This document shows positions 18,193 to 26,075 of a stretch of 64,000 nt of DNA, piece by piece. Numbering within the stretch: position 1 is the first letter of the stretch; each line of letters starts with the position of its first letter. The notes under the pieces were generated by a model. It saw only the letters and a list, made by a program, of their open reading frames with translations, was not told where the DNA came from and did not search any database. A program made the translations under genes and the position numbers. Source of the stretch: VMGX01 sp038065915 (GTDB taxonomy: Bacteria > Patescibacteriota > Minisyncoccia > Phycocordibacterales > 21-14-all-36-13); NCBI GenBank assembly GCA_038065915.1, contig JBBTPZ010000003.1:12608-76607 (forward strand). The letters are read 5' to 3'.

Positions 18193-18586
18193 TGACGAAA
18201 AATTTAGCATAACAAAAACTATAAAAGGCAATCTGGCTATAAGCAGATTGCCTTTTGTTAATTTAAAAAATGAAGTTGTCGGTAAAAATTATAATTTGAG
18301 TTTGGTTTTTATAGGAGATAAGCTTTCTAAAAAATTAAACAAAAAATATAGAAAAAAAGACAAAAAAGCGAATGTTTTGAGTTTTTCTCTCACGGATAAT
18401 GACGGTGAAATTTTTATAAATATAAACGAAACAAAAAAACAAAGCAAGATTAATGGGTATAATTTTAACAATTTCCTAAAATACCTATTTATACACAGTT
18501 TGCTTCATTTGAAAGGTTACGAACATAGTAGTAAAATGGAGAGCAAGGAACAAAAAATCTTGAAAAAATTTAAAATCAAAAAATAA
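18185..18586 (+). CDS. ybeY: Endoribonuclease YbeY
   Basis: 133 residues from ATG 18185, which overlaps the rpsU stop (ATGCCTAATGA). An upstream in-frame ATG at 18140 would overlap rpsU by over 50 bases and adds no conserved sequence. It has the UPF0054 zinc motif HSLLHLKGYEH and NVLSFSLTDNDGEIFI. Role: rRNA maturation and ribosome quality control. Confidence 0.9.
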   Translation: MPNDEKFSITKTIKGNLAISRLPFVNLKNEVVGKNYNLSLVFIGDKLSKKLNKKYRKKDKKANVLSFSLTDNDGEIFININETKKQSKINGYNFNNFLKYLFIHSLLHLKGYEHSSKMESKEQKILKKFKIKK

Positions 18587-18653
18587 AGGATTGGTCTAAT
18601 AAAAATTATTTTTGCTTTTTTGTTTTTTAGCTTTTTTGTTTTCTTGTTTTACC

Positions 18654-19826
18654 GTGTCAAGAAACATAATAACAGGAATAGATATAGGAACATACAACAT
18701 AAAAGTTGTGGTTGCTGAATATGAAAAAAAGGATTCAAAATTGCCTTCAATTATTGGTCTTGGTTTTTCTGAATCACGCGGTCTTAGATATGGATATATA
18801 ATAAATATAAATGATGTAAAAAGTAGTTTGAGAAAAGCAGTAGACCAGGCAGAAAAATCATCAAAAGTAAAAATCAAAAAAGCATATATTTCAACAGGAG
18901 GAATAAGTTTGGATAGCTTGGTTTCAAATGGTTCAGCAATGATATCAAGAGGAGACAGTGAAATAACTGATATGGATATAGATAAAGCGATAGAATCAAG
19001 CGAAAAAAATATTCCACATCAAGAAATTACAAACAAAAAAATAATCCACACTATTCCTCTTTCATACAAAATTGACGGGAAAACTGTTTTGGGAAGACCT
19101 ATCGGAATGAAAGGAATAAAATTTGAAGTTAGTACACTTTTTGTAACTTGTCTTGACCAACATTTTCAAGATTTAGTGCAAGCTGTTGAAGAAAGTGGTA
19201 TAGAAGTTGAAGACGTGGTTGCCGCACCAATAGCGGCAAGTTTGGTCGCTATTTCAAGAGCGCAGAAAATTGCTGGCGTCGTATTAGCAAATATTGGTTC
19301 GGAAACAGTATCAATAATTGTTTACGATAATAATATTCCTATTTCTATAAAAATTTTCCCGATAGGTTCCACACATATAACAAATGACATAGCGCTTGGA
19401 TTGAAAATTCCATTAGAAGAAGCGGAAAAAATAAAACTCGGGGCGTTAACAAGAACTGATTTTTCAAAGAGAAAGTTGGATGAAATAATTATGGCGCGAT
19501 TAACTGACATATTTGAAATGATAGATTCCCATCTCAAAAAAATTCACAGAAATGGATTATTGCCTGCTGGTATAATTATAACCGGTGGTGGTTCAGGAAT
19601 TTCAACAACTGAAGACCTCGCAAAAGCAACATTAAAACTTCCTTCAAAAATAGCTCAAATAAAATATCCTGCGGATTCAAAAATACAAATTAAGGATTCA
19701 TATTGGACGGTTGCATACGGATTATGTGTCCTCGGGTTTACAGATGAAGGAGAATCAGTTGGAATTCGTATAGCAAAAAATACAAAAAACAATCTAATAT
19801 CTTGGATTAAACAAATATTACCGTGA
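18654..19826 (+). CDS. ftsA: Cell division protein FtsA
   Basis: About 390 residues from GTG 18654 (SRNIITGIDIGTYNIK). An ATG at 18612 would add 14 residues from a T-rich stretch and is less likely. Actin-like ATPase: phosphate-1 GIDIGTYNIKVVVAE, ANIGSETVSIIVYD, and the adenosine motif ITGGGSGI. The C-terminal SWIKQILP resembles the membrane-targeting amphipathic helix. It tethers FtsZ to the membrane. Stop TGA. Confidence 0.93.
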   Translation: MSRNIITGIDIGTYNIKVVVAEYEKKDSKLPSIIGLGFSESRGLRYGYIININDVKSSLRKAVDQAEKSSKVKIKKAYISTGGISLDSLVSNGSAMISRGDSEITDMDIDKAIESSEKNIPHQEITNKKIIHTIPLSYKIDGKTVLGRPIGMKGIKFEVSTLFVTCLDQHFQDLVQAVEESGIEVEDVVAAPIAASLVAISRAQKIAGVVLANIGSETVSIIVYDNNIPISIKIFPIGSTHITNDIALGLKIPLEEAEKIKLGALTRTDFSKRKLDEIIMARLTDIFEMIDSHLKKIHRNGLLPAGIIITGGGSGISTTEDLAKATLKLPSKIAQIKYPADSKIQIKDSYWTVAYGLCVLGFTDEGESVGIRIAKNTKNNLISWIKQILP

Positions 19827-20028
19827 TTTATTTAGTTTATGTTTATAATAAAAAAGAACATAAAAAATGTTTTTTTTTGTTTCAAACATGACCTTAAAAA
19901 CCTCAAATTTAAAGCTAAATACATCAAATATAATTTTTTTGTCAAGTGTTTTTCTTTTCTCTACTTTTGTGCTACATTTTGAATAATAAAATATAAGAAA
20001 ATTAATTAAGCCCTCGGGTAATAAAAAC

Positions 20029-21237
20029 ATGTCTAAAAAAATTGAACCTAAAGTAGAAACATTTGCCAGAATAAAAGTTGTAGGAGTTGGTGGCTCTGGA
20101 AAAAATGCCGTAAACCACATGATAGAATCTCGTTTAGAAGGTGTTGAATTTATAGCAGTTAATACGGATACCCAAGACCTTCATCATTCAAAGGCAAAAA
20201 AGAAAATACATATCGGGAAAAATCTAACTAAAGGACTCGGAACTGGAATGAATACAACACTAGGACAAAGAGCCGCTGAAGAAACTAAGGAAGAAATGTT
20301 GGAAGCATTAAAAGGCGCGGATATGGTTTTCATCGCCTGCGGAATGGGAGGTGGGACAGGAACAGGAGCAAGTCCAATTATCGCCAAAACATCAAAAGAA
20401 ATTGGGGCATTGACAGTTGCGGTTGTAACAAAACCATTTTTCTTTGAAGGAGCTCAAAGAATGAGGTTAGCAAATTCTGGATTAGAAAATCTACAAAGAG
20501 AAGTTGATGCACTAATTGTAATACCAAATGATAAATTATTAACAAACATCGAAAAACATACAACCGCAAAAGATGCTTTTAAAATGTGCGATGAAATTTT
20601 ACACGAAGCTGTTGAAGGAATTTCTGATTTAATTACAACTCCCGGAATAATAAATGTTGACTTCGCGGATATAAGAGCAATCATGGAAAACGCGGGTTCG
20701 GCGCTTATGGGTGTTGGAAAAGCATCCGGAGAAAACAGGGCCGTTGAAGCGGCAAAGGCGGCTATTAATTCTCCACTTCTTGATGTATCAATAAATGGCG
20801 CAAAAGGCGTTTTGTTCGCAATAGCAGGTGGAGATGATTTAACAATGAATGAAATCCAAGAAGCGGCCAAAGTAATAACAGAATCAATTGACCCGGATGC
20901 AAAAGTTATATTCGGAGCAATAAAAGATGAGAGGTTAAAGAAAAATGAAATTAAAATCACAGTAATTGCTTCTGGATTTCCAGAAAATCAAGTAACCCAT
21001 GGTGGTAAATCATTATTCCAATTTGGTTCTTCAAAAGATTTAAATAAAATGGATAAAGGATTTCCTATGCAAGAAACAACAAAGGCCAAAATGGATGAAA
21101 AGGAACGCGAAGAAAAGAAAGCAGAAAACAAAATTGAAAATAAGGAAAATATTAAAAAAACAGAGAAAGACAATAAAAACGATGATGAAGAAGATGATTG
21201 GGGCGCAGTTCCAGCGTTTTTGAGAAGAAAAAAATAA
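20029..21237 (+). CDS. ftsZ: Cell division GTPase FtsZ
   Basis: 402 residues. GVGGSGKNAVNHMI, the tubulin signature GGGTGTGASP, and NVDFADIRAIM are all present. A charged linker (about 345-390) leads to the conserved C-terminal peptide GAVPAFLRRKK, the FtsA-binding tail. Downstream of ftsA after a 202-bp A/T-rich gap in which no other gene is seen. Stop codon abuts a nested hairpin. Confidence 0.97.
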   Translation: MSKKIEPKVETFARIKVVGVGGSGKNAVNHMIESRLEGVEFIAVNTDTQDLHHSKAKKKIHIGKNLTKGLGTGMNTTLGQRAAEETKEEMLEALKGADMVFIACGMGGGTGTGASPIIAKTSKEIGALTVAVVTKPFFFEGAQRMRLANSGLENLQREVDALIVIPNDKLLTNIEKHTTAKDAFKMCDEILHEAVEGISDLITTPGIINVDFADIRAIMENAGSALMGVGKASGENRAVEAAKAAINSPLLDVSINGAKGVLFAIAGGDDLTMNEIQEAAKVITESIDPDAKVIFGAIKDERLKKNEIKITVIASGFPENQVTHGGKSLFQFGSSKDLNKMDKGFPMQETTKAKMDEKEREEKKAENKIENKENIKKTEKDNKNDDEEDDWGAVPAFLRRKK

Positions 21238-21354
21238 ATTCAAAAGACCTAACTTCAAAACTTCCAAATGAAGTTTTGAAGAATCGTGCTAGTTTTTAAT
21301 TCTATTTCGGTCTTTTGAATCCATCCCAGTAGTAGAGCAAAGCTCACTACGGGA
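21238..21354 (+). repeat. Nested double-hairpin element, copy 2, followed by a B palindrome
   Basis: Outer arms ATTCAAAAGACC (21238-21249) and GGTCTTTTGAAT (21309-21320); inner hairpin 21253-21281; core AATCGTGCTAG then TTTTTAATTC. A B-type palindrome follows at 21324-21354. Likely ftsZ terminator. Confidence 0.7.
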
Positions 21355-21442
21355 CAAGTAATATTTTTATAAAAAATGCCCTACTGGGGTGTTTTTTATT
21401 TTAATCTCTAAATTATGATATAATTCAATTCAATTATGAGTT

Positions 21443-21480
21443 ATCTGCGTTGATCTGCGTATGTTCTGCGTCAATCTGCG
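21443..21480. repeat. Tandem 'TCTGCGT' (INAD-type) repeat
   Basis: Four TCTGCG units, TCTGCGTTGA then TCTGCGTATG and so on, lie just upstream of trxB. The same unit in reverse orientation is in frame in tsaD (23884-23990) and valS (27414-27462) and encodes RINADKK-like peptides. Confidence 0.7.
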
Positions 21481-21496
21481 CATTTTATGAAATAAA

Positions 21497-22417
21497 ATGT
21501 TATACGATTTAATAATAATTGGTGGTGGACCGGCGGGTTCGGCCGCTTCCGTTTATGCCTCAAGAAAAAAACTAAAAACACTTTTGATAACCGACTCTTT
21601 TGGAGGTCAAAGTTCTGTTTCGGCGGATATTCAAAATTGGATAGGTTCTAAATCTATTTCTGGAAAAGAATTTTCAAAAAAATTAGAAGAACACATTATG
21701 GCATACGCCGATGATGTTTTAGACATAAAAAAAGAATTTGTTAGTGATATAAAAAAAAATGAAAACAACTTCACAATAAAAACCGCGAATAACATTTATG
21801 AAACAAAAACAATTCTGATTGTGACAGGTAGTAAGAGAAAAAAACTTATCGTTCCTGGAGCGGAAAAATTTGAAAATAAGGGAATCACATATTGTGCAAC
21901 TTGTGACGGACCTATTTTTACAGGAATGGATGTTGTAGTGGTTGGCGGAGGCAATTCAGGATTTGAAACGGCGGCACAACTAATCGCATATACAAAAAGT
22001 GTCACATTACTTTATGATGAAGATAGACCACGTGCAGATAAAATTATTGTTGAAAAAATTCTTTCAAACGAAAAAGTAAGAAATGTTTCCTGTTCGAGAA
22101 TAATTGAAATAAAAGGTGGAAAATTTGTTGAATCACTTGTTTGTAAAAATACAAAAACGAACAGAGAAGAAGAAATAAAAACTCAAGGGATTTTTGTGGA
22201 AATTGGAAGTGAACCAACTACGTTTTTTGCAAAGGAAATAGTCAATTTAGATAATTATAATCAAATAATTGTTGACCCTAAAAATCAAAGAACTTCTACT
22301 GAAGGTGTATGGTCTGCCGGCGATTGTTCTAATGGTTTATATCATCAAAACAACATTGCTGCAGGTGACGCTATAAAAGCGTTGGAAGATATTTATCTAT
22401 ATCTTTCAAAAAAATAA
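21497..22417 (+). CDS. trxB: Thioredoxin reductase-like flavoprotein
   Basis: 306 residues. FAD-binding GGGPAGSAASVYASR at the N-terminus, redox pair CATC (about 133-136) in TYCATCDGP, NADPH-binding VVVGGGNSGFETA, and C-terminal VWSAGDCS. Reduces thioredoxin or glutaredoxin-like partners with NADPH; the window encodes a glutaredoxin (30805-31053) and a ribonucleotide reductase that need such electrons. Confidence 0.92.
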   Translation: MLYDLIIIGGGPAGSAASVYASRKKLKTLLITDSFGGQSSVSADIQNWIGSKSISGKEFSKKLEEHIMAYADDVLDIKKEFVSDIKKNENNFTIKTANNIYETKTILIVTGSKRKKLIVPGAEKFENKGITYCATCDGPIFTGMDVVVVGGGNSGFETAAQLIAYTKSVTLLYDEDRPRADKIIVEKILSNEKVRNVSCSRIIEIKGGKFVESLVCKNTKTNREEEIKTQGIFVEIGSEPTTFFAKEIVNLDNYNQIIVDPKNQRTSTEGVWSAGDCSNGLYHQNNIAAGDAIKALEDIYLYLSKK

Positions 22418-22444
22418 AAATAATTTAATTTTGTACTTACTTTG

Positions 22445-22518
22445 TGCGCGTATCTGGACTTGAACCAGAGGCCTCTACAATGTCAATGTAACGCTCTAAC
22501 CACCTGAGCTATACGCGC
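22445..22518 (-). tRNA. tRNA-Val (GAC)
   Basis: Acceptor GCGCGTA/TACGCGC, D-arm GCTCAGGTGGTTAGAGC, anticodon loop TTGACAT, T-loop TTCAAGT. Confidence 0.93.
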
Positions 22519-22525
22519 AAAAATG

Positions 22526-22612
22526 CGGAGGGTAGAGGATTTGAACCTCTGAGGGGATTACTCCCCAACCGCATTTCGAGTGCGGCGCGTTAGACCACTC
22601 TGCCAACCCTCC
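22526..22612 (-). tRNA. tRNA-Ser (CGA)
   Basis: Class II tRNA with a long variable arm. Acceptor GGAGGGT/ACCCTCC, anticodon loop CTCGAAA closed by CCGCA/TGCGG, T-loop TTCAAAT. Eight bases upstream of tRNA-Val on the same strand. Confidence 0.93.
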
Positions 22613-22691
22613 GTGATTTAAATACTATCATTTTTTGCTTTTTAGACAAAAAATGATATATTTTTATGCGTGGTTTTAAGTTTTTAGATTT

Positions 22692-22762
22692 GGCTCTATC
22701 GTCTAACCAAATTAGAGGATAGCGAACACGGGCTTTTGAAAAGTCGGATCGAATTTGGTAAG
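22692..22762 (+). pseudogene. Degenerate partial copy of tRNA-Glu
   Basis: Its first bases (22689-22707) match the tRNA-Glu 5' part at 22784-22802 exactly over 19 bp. The anticodon and T regions are decayed, and the acceptor stem cannot close. Confidence 0.55.
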
Positions 22763-22786
22763 TTGTTTTTAAATTTATGTTTATTT

Positions 22787-22858
22787 GGCTCTATCGTCTA
22801 ACGGTTAGGACACAGGCTTTTCAAGCCTGGAATCGGGGTCCGATTCCCCGTAGAGTCA
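22787..22858 (+). tRNA. tRNA-Glu (TTC)
   Basis: Acceptor GGCTCTA/TAGAGTC with one G-T pair, anticodon loop TTTTCAA closed by CAGGC/GCCTG, T-loop TCCGATT. Ends two bases before the N gap. Confidence 0.92.
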
Positions 22859-22860
22859 CA

Positions 22861-22960
22861 NNNNNNNNNNNNNNNNNNNNNNNNNNNNNNNNNNNNNNNN
22901 NNNNNNNNNNNNNNNNNNNNNNNNNNNNNNNNNNNNNNNNNNNNNNNNNNNNNNNNNNNN
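22861..22960. other. Assembly gap (100 N)
   Basis: Exactly 100 unknown bases, so probably a nominal scaffold gap. It borders a 108-bp-period tandem repeat. Confidence 0.95.
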
Positions 22961-23123
22961 AAACGTTAAGAAAAAATAAATTTATTTATTTTTTTAGTTT
23001 TGTGAGGGTTTTATATATTGCGAAGCAATTTAAAACCCCGTGTTTTTTAAAATGAGATTTTAAAAAGAAAACGTTAAGAAAAAATAAATTTATTTATTTT
23101 TTTAGTTTTGTGAGGGTTTTATA
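22961..23123. repeat. 55-bp direct repeat at the gap edge
   Basis: 22961-23015 and 23069-23123 are identical, period 108. The unit carries a small hairpin (ATTGCGAAGCAAT). The second copy ends 5 bp before the tsaD start. A longer tandem array may be collapsed in the gap. Confidence 0.8.
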
Positions 23124-23128
23124 AAATC

Positions 23129-24436
23129 GTGAAAATTTTATCTATTGAAACATCTTGTGATGAAACCGCTGTTGCTATTGTTGAAGCAAACGGTGGTTTT
23201 GAAAATCCGAGTTTTAAAATACTTGGAAATTCATTGTTATCTCAAATTGAAATTCATAAAGAATATGGTGGTGTGTTCCCTTCTCTTGCAAAACGTGAAC
23301 ACGCAAAAAATTTAGTTCCACTTTTAGAAAACACATTAAAACAATTTGGATTCCACTTGGAAGCTGAGCTTCCAAGTAAAATAAGTGATGTAAAAATTAA
23401 AGAAATAGAAAAAATTTTAGAACGAGAATCGGGACTTTTTGAAAAATTAAAAGAATTATTATTAAAAATTGAAATACCTAATATTGACGCAATTGCTGTA
23501 ACATATGGCCCCGGGCTTGAACCTGCGCTTTGGGTTGGACTTAATTTTGCAAAAGCCCTTTCGATCGCTTGGAACAAACCTCTTATACCAATAAACCATA
23601 TGGAGGGACACATTTTTTCCGTGCTTATGCACGAAAAAAATAAATTTCCAATTTCTAATCTCTCTACCTACGGCAGATCTCCCGAAGGGAGACAATTTCC
23701 AATGATTTCACTCTTAATAAGTGGCGGACATACAGAACTGGTTTTAATTAAAGATTGGTTAGATTATGAAATTATAGGACAAACACGAGATGATGCCGTT
23801 GGTGAGGCATTTGATAAGGTTGCAAGAATGCTTGGACTCCCCTATCCTGGTGGTCCCTACATTTCGGCTTTAGCCGAAATGTCGCGGATTAACGCAGATA
23901 AAAAATCGCAGATAAACGCGGATGAAAACTTGCATAAGTCAGCACCCTGTCTGCGTAAATCTGCGTCTAATCTGCGTTCATCTGCGACTTTCAGGTTCCC
24001 CCGACCAATGATAAATTCAGATAATTTTGATTTTTCATTTTCGGGATTAAAAACTTCCGTGCTATATAAAATTAAAAAATTGCCAGAACTTACAAATAGG
24101 ATCAAAAAGGAAATTGCCAGAGAGTTTGAAGATGCTGTTGTTGATGTTCTTATTTCAAAAACAAAAAAAGCATTGCAAAAATATAATGCTAAAACTTTGA
24201 TAATTGGTGGGGGCGTTGTTGCAAATAAACAAATCAGACAAGAATTTACAAAACTTGCAGAAAAACAAAATATAAAATTAATGCTACCAGAAAATTCTCT
24301 TTCGACCGACAATGCGGTGATGATAGGAATCGCTGGATACTTTAGATATTTAACTTGCCCGTCAATAGGAGTGGAAAATAAAAAAACTTCAAACAATTTT
24401 AAAAATCTCTCAGCTCAAGGAAATCTAAAATTGTAA
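23129..24436 (+). CDS. tsaD: tRNA N6-adenosine threonylcarbamoyltransferase TsaD with three repeat-encoded inserts
   Basis: 435 residues against about 340 usual, GTG start. SIETSCDET, the metal-binding HMEGH (His157, His161), SGGHTELVLI, DDAVGEAFDKVARML and GGGVVANKQIR place it in the TsaD/Kae1 family, which makes t6A37 in ANN-decoding tRNAs. Extra in-frame blocks coincide with genomic repeats: residues 76-84 (LEAELPSK palindrome), 178-191 (STYGRSPEGRQ), and 251-291 (RINADKK-type inverted repeat). Removing them brings the length close to normal. The frame is open throughout, so it is probably functional. Confidence 0.93.
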   Translation: MKILSIETSCDETAVAIVEANGGFENPSFKILGNSLLSQIEIHKEYGGVFPSLAKREHAKNLVPLLENTLKQFGFHLEAELPSKISDVKIKEIEKILERESGLFEKLKELLLKIEIPNIDAIAVTYGPGLEPALWVGLNFAKALSIAWNKPLIPINHMEGHIFSVLMHEKNKFPISNLSTYGRSPEGRQFPMISLLISGGHTELVLIKDWLDYEIIGQTRDDAVGEAFDKVARMLGLPYPGGPYISALAEMSRINADKKSQINADENLHKSAPCLRKSASNLRSSATFRFPRPMINSDNFDFSFSGLKTSVLYKIKKLPELTNRIKKEIAREFEDAVVDVLISKTKKALQKYNAKTLIIGGGVVANKQIRQEFTKLAEKQNIKLMLPENSLSTDNAVMIGIAGYFRYLTCPSIGVENKKTSNNFKNLSAQGNLKL

Positions 24437-24525
24437 AATAGATTATTTTTAACTTTACTTTTGTTTATTATAATCATCTCCCCGTTTCTGCGTTTAATCT
24501 AATCTAAGAATATCGCATAGTATTT

Positions 24526-24563
24526 AATCTATTCTCTTATTCGCACGAATAAGAGAATAGATT
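24526..24563. repeat. Palindrome, left flank of the ArsR-like gene
   Basis: Arms ATTCTCTTATTCG/CGAATAAGAGAAT extended by AATCT/AGATT. A near-identical palindrome is on the other side of the gene at 24944-24971; related ones are near 31382 and 46851. Confidence 0.7.
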
Positions 24564-24618
24564 AAAATATGAGAAAATAAAACACAAAAAAGTTTTTAGG
24601 TACGAACCAAAAAAAATA

Positions 24619-24885
24619 TTAGATAAAAACCAAAAGATGTTTAATGAAAAGATTGTTTCTGTCGGTTAAATAATAATATTGTTCCAAACCCATTTGTTCA
24701 CTATCAATCATCCCGATTGCTTTTAAAACTTGCAAGTGCCTTGAGGTGGACTTGAAAGATAATTTAATATCTTCAGAAATATCACTGACTCTCGCTCTAT
24801 TTTTTTTATACAAAAAATGAATGATAGCAATTCTTCTTCTGTTAGCCAACACTTTGTAATTTTTTTCTATTTCTTGATATTTCAT
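24619..24885 (-). CDS. ArsR-type winged-helix regulator
   Basis: 88 residues. NYKVLANRRRIAIIHFLYKK followed by the recognition segment LSFKSTSRHLQVLKAIGMID and a wing QMGLEQYYYLT is the ArsR helix-turn-helix layout. No metal-binding CXC pair, so the inducer is unknown. Two matching palindromes bracket the gene. Palindromes at 24526 and 24944 could be operators, but copies elsewhere argue that they are dispersed repeats. Confidence 0.75.
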   Translation of the reverse strand: MKYQEIEKNYKVLANRRRIAIIHFLYKKNRARVSDISEDIKLSFKSTSRHLQVLKAIGMIDSEQMGLEQYYYLTDRNNLFIKHLLVFI

Positions 24886-24943
24886 AAATATAATTTTAAA
24901 TAATAATTACCACTCATTATTATATATAAAAAATTATATCACT

Positions 24944-24971
24944 ATTCTCTTATTCTCACGAATAAGAGAAT
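24944..24971. repeat. Palindrome, right flank of the ArsR-like gene
   Basis: Arms ATTCTCTTATTC/GAATAAGAGAAT, CACG-like centre; about 60 bp upstream of the ArsR start codon. Confidence 0.65.
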
Positions 24972-24991
24972 ATAAAGACAAAAAAATAAAG

Positions 24992-25015
24992 CCCGCAATT
25001 CTAACGAATTGCGGG
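24992..25015 (-). terminator. Terminator of the 25054-25446 gene
   Basis: Stem CCCGCAATTC/GAATTGCGGG, loop TAAC or GTTA, followed on the minus strand by CTTTATTTTTTTG. Confidence 0.8.
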
Positions 25016-25053
25016 TTGAAGAAAACTTTAAGATCCGATACATTAAAGGAATT

Positions 25054-25446
25054 TTATACTTTTGGGTCTTCAAGATCTTTTGCAAGGCTGTTTAAGACTC
25101 TCTTATAATTCAATTTCTGTAATTCATTTGACATATTATCTAAGGCATTCGTAGCTACCAAAAAGGTGGACGGCGTGTTTATGTAGTTAGATTCGTGTTT
25201 GTATCTGAAACTATAAAACTTAAGAGATATTTTGAAAAACATTGATTCTACTTCAGAGCGATCCGCGGTTATCACGATCGTTGCTCTAAAATTAGAGATA
25301 AATAGATTTCTGCATACTTCCCACACTGAAGGTTCTAACGTCTCTTTTTCGAGTTTGGTCAATTCTTTGTTTATAAAAACAAATTTAATTTTAATGCCTA
25401 AAACATCTGACACAAAACAAATGATATTCTTTGTTGGCTTTGACAT
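25054..25446 (-). CDS. Hypothetical cytoplasmic protein with own promoter, SD and terminator
   Basis: 130 residues, no TM and no family recognised. The sequence alternates beta-like stretches (NIICFVSDVLGIKIKFVFIN, RATIVITADRSEVESMFFKI) with a helical C-terminus. The start is fixed by TAGGAG six bases upstream of the ATG. TTGACA/TATCCT precedes it and a strong terminator follows. Confidence 0.65.
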   Translation of the reverse strand: MSKPTKNIICFVSDVLGIKIKFVFINKELTKLEKETLEPSVWEVCRNLFISNFRATIVITADRSEVESMFFKISLKFYSFRYKHESNYINTPSTFLVATNALDNMSNELQKLNYKRVLNSLAKDLEDPKV

Positions 25447-25489
25447 TTTTTCTCCTAGTTAATATAAATTTTATTGAACTTTCTTTTTT

Positions 25490-25518
25490 AGGATACTCTT
25501 AAAAAATAAAAATGTCAA
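25490..25518 (-). promoter_or_regulatory. Promoter of the 25054-25446 gene
   Basis: TTGACA (25518-25513), 17 bp, TATCCT (25495-25490) on the minus strand. Confidence 0.65.
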
Positions 25519-25539
25519 GCACAAAAGATCTGTTTAAAA

Positions 25540-25700
25540 ATAAAAACCCCGGCGTAATAGACGGGGAAAAAATTATCTTCAAAAATTATTCAGATCCCTA
25601 AAAGATAACTCTAATTCACTCTAATCATCCACAGATGATGTATATATCTCACCTTAGGGTTAAATAAGACATTTTGACATCAAAAAAAGGACTATCTATA
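25540..25700 (-). ncRNA. Candidate small RNA ending in an intrinsic terminator
   Basis: On the minus strand CCCCG/CGGGG (25566-25547) is followed by GTTTTTATTTTT, a terminator with no coding gene upstream. Upstream lie a CATCATC/GATGATT hairpin near 25635 and CCCTAA/TTAGGG arms that could close it. No known RNA family recognised. The rest of the gap (25700-25950) is A/T-rich with no ORF of note. Confidence 0.3.
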
Positions 25701-25951
25701 TCATTGTTTGTTCAGAACAAATAGGGGGCTTTTGTTGAGAACAAGAATCGCTCCTAAAAATTATGAGGCGATTGAATTAATTCAATAATGTAAAAAAATA
25801 TTTTGCAATTTTTATAAAATTTGGAAACGTTGTAAAACTTTTGTAAAATCAACCAAAATTCATTTAAAAAATAACCATATTAAACTATACAGAAACTGAA
25901 AAATAGATTTTTTCCATAATTCATCAAAAAATGTTATTATTTTTATACTTG

Positions 25952-26075
25952 TCCCGTTAGAGATTAAATGGAATAACGGGAATATAAACAAACAGCGAGA
26001 ATAATTAAAAAGTAAAAGGTTTAAATTATTAAAATAACCTACGAGAGTTCAAGACTCTCTATCTCTAACGGGATG
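25952..26075 (+). promoter_or_regulatory. Structured valS leader ending at the start codon
   Basis: TCCCGTTAGAGAT (25952-25964) pairs perfectly with ATCTCTAACGGGA (26061-26073), closing about 96 nt that hold two smaller hairpins (26018-26042, 26044-26060). The last base of the stem is the A of the valS ATG. Same layout as the K elements but different sequence. No T-box signature is visible. Confidence 0.6.

Noticed and set aside
23857..24396. 179-codon minus frame inside tsaD (ICDFLSALIRD-type peptides)
   Set aside because: Antisense shadow; the peptide is the translated INAD repeat, a known kind of spurious ORF.
25952..26072. T-box riboswitch upstream of valS
   Set aside because: No conserved T-box antiterminator sequence or specifier loop is visible; the stem ends on the start codon instead of in a terminator.
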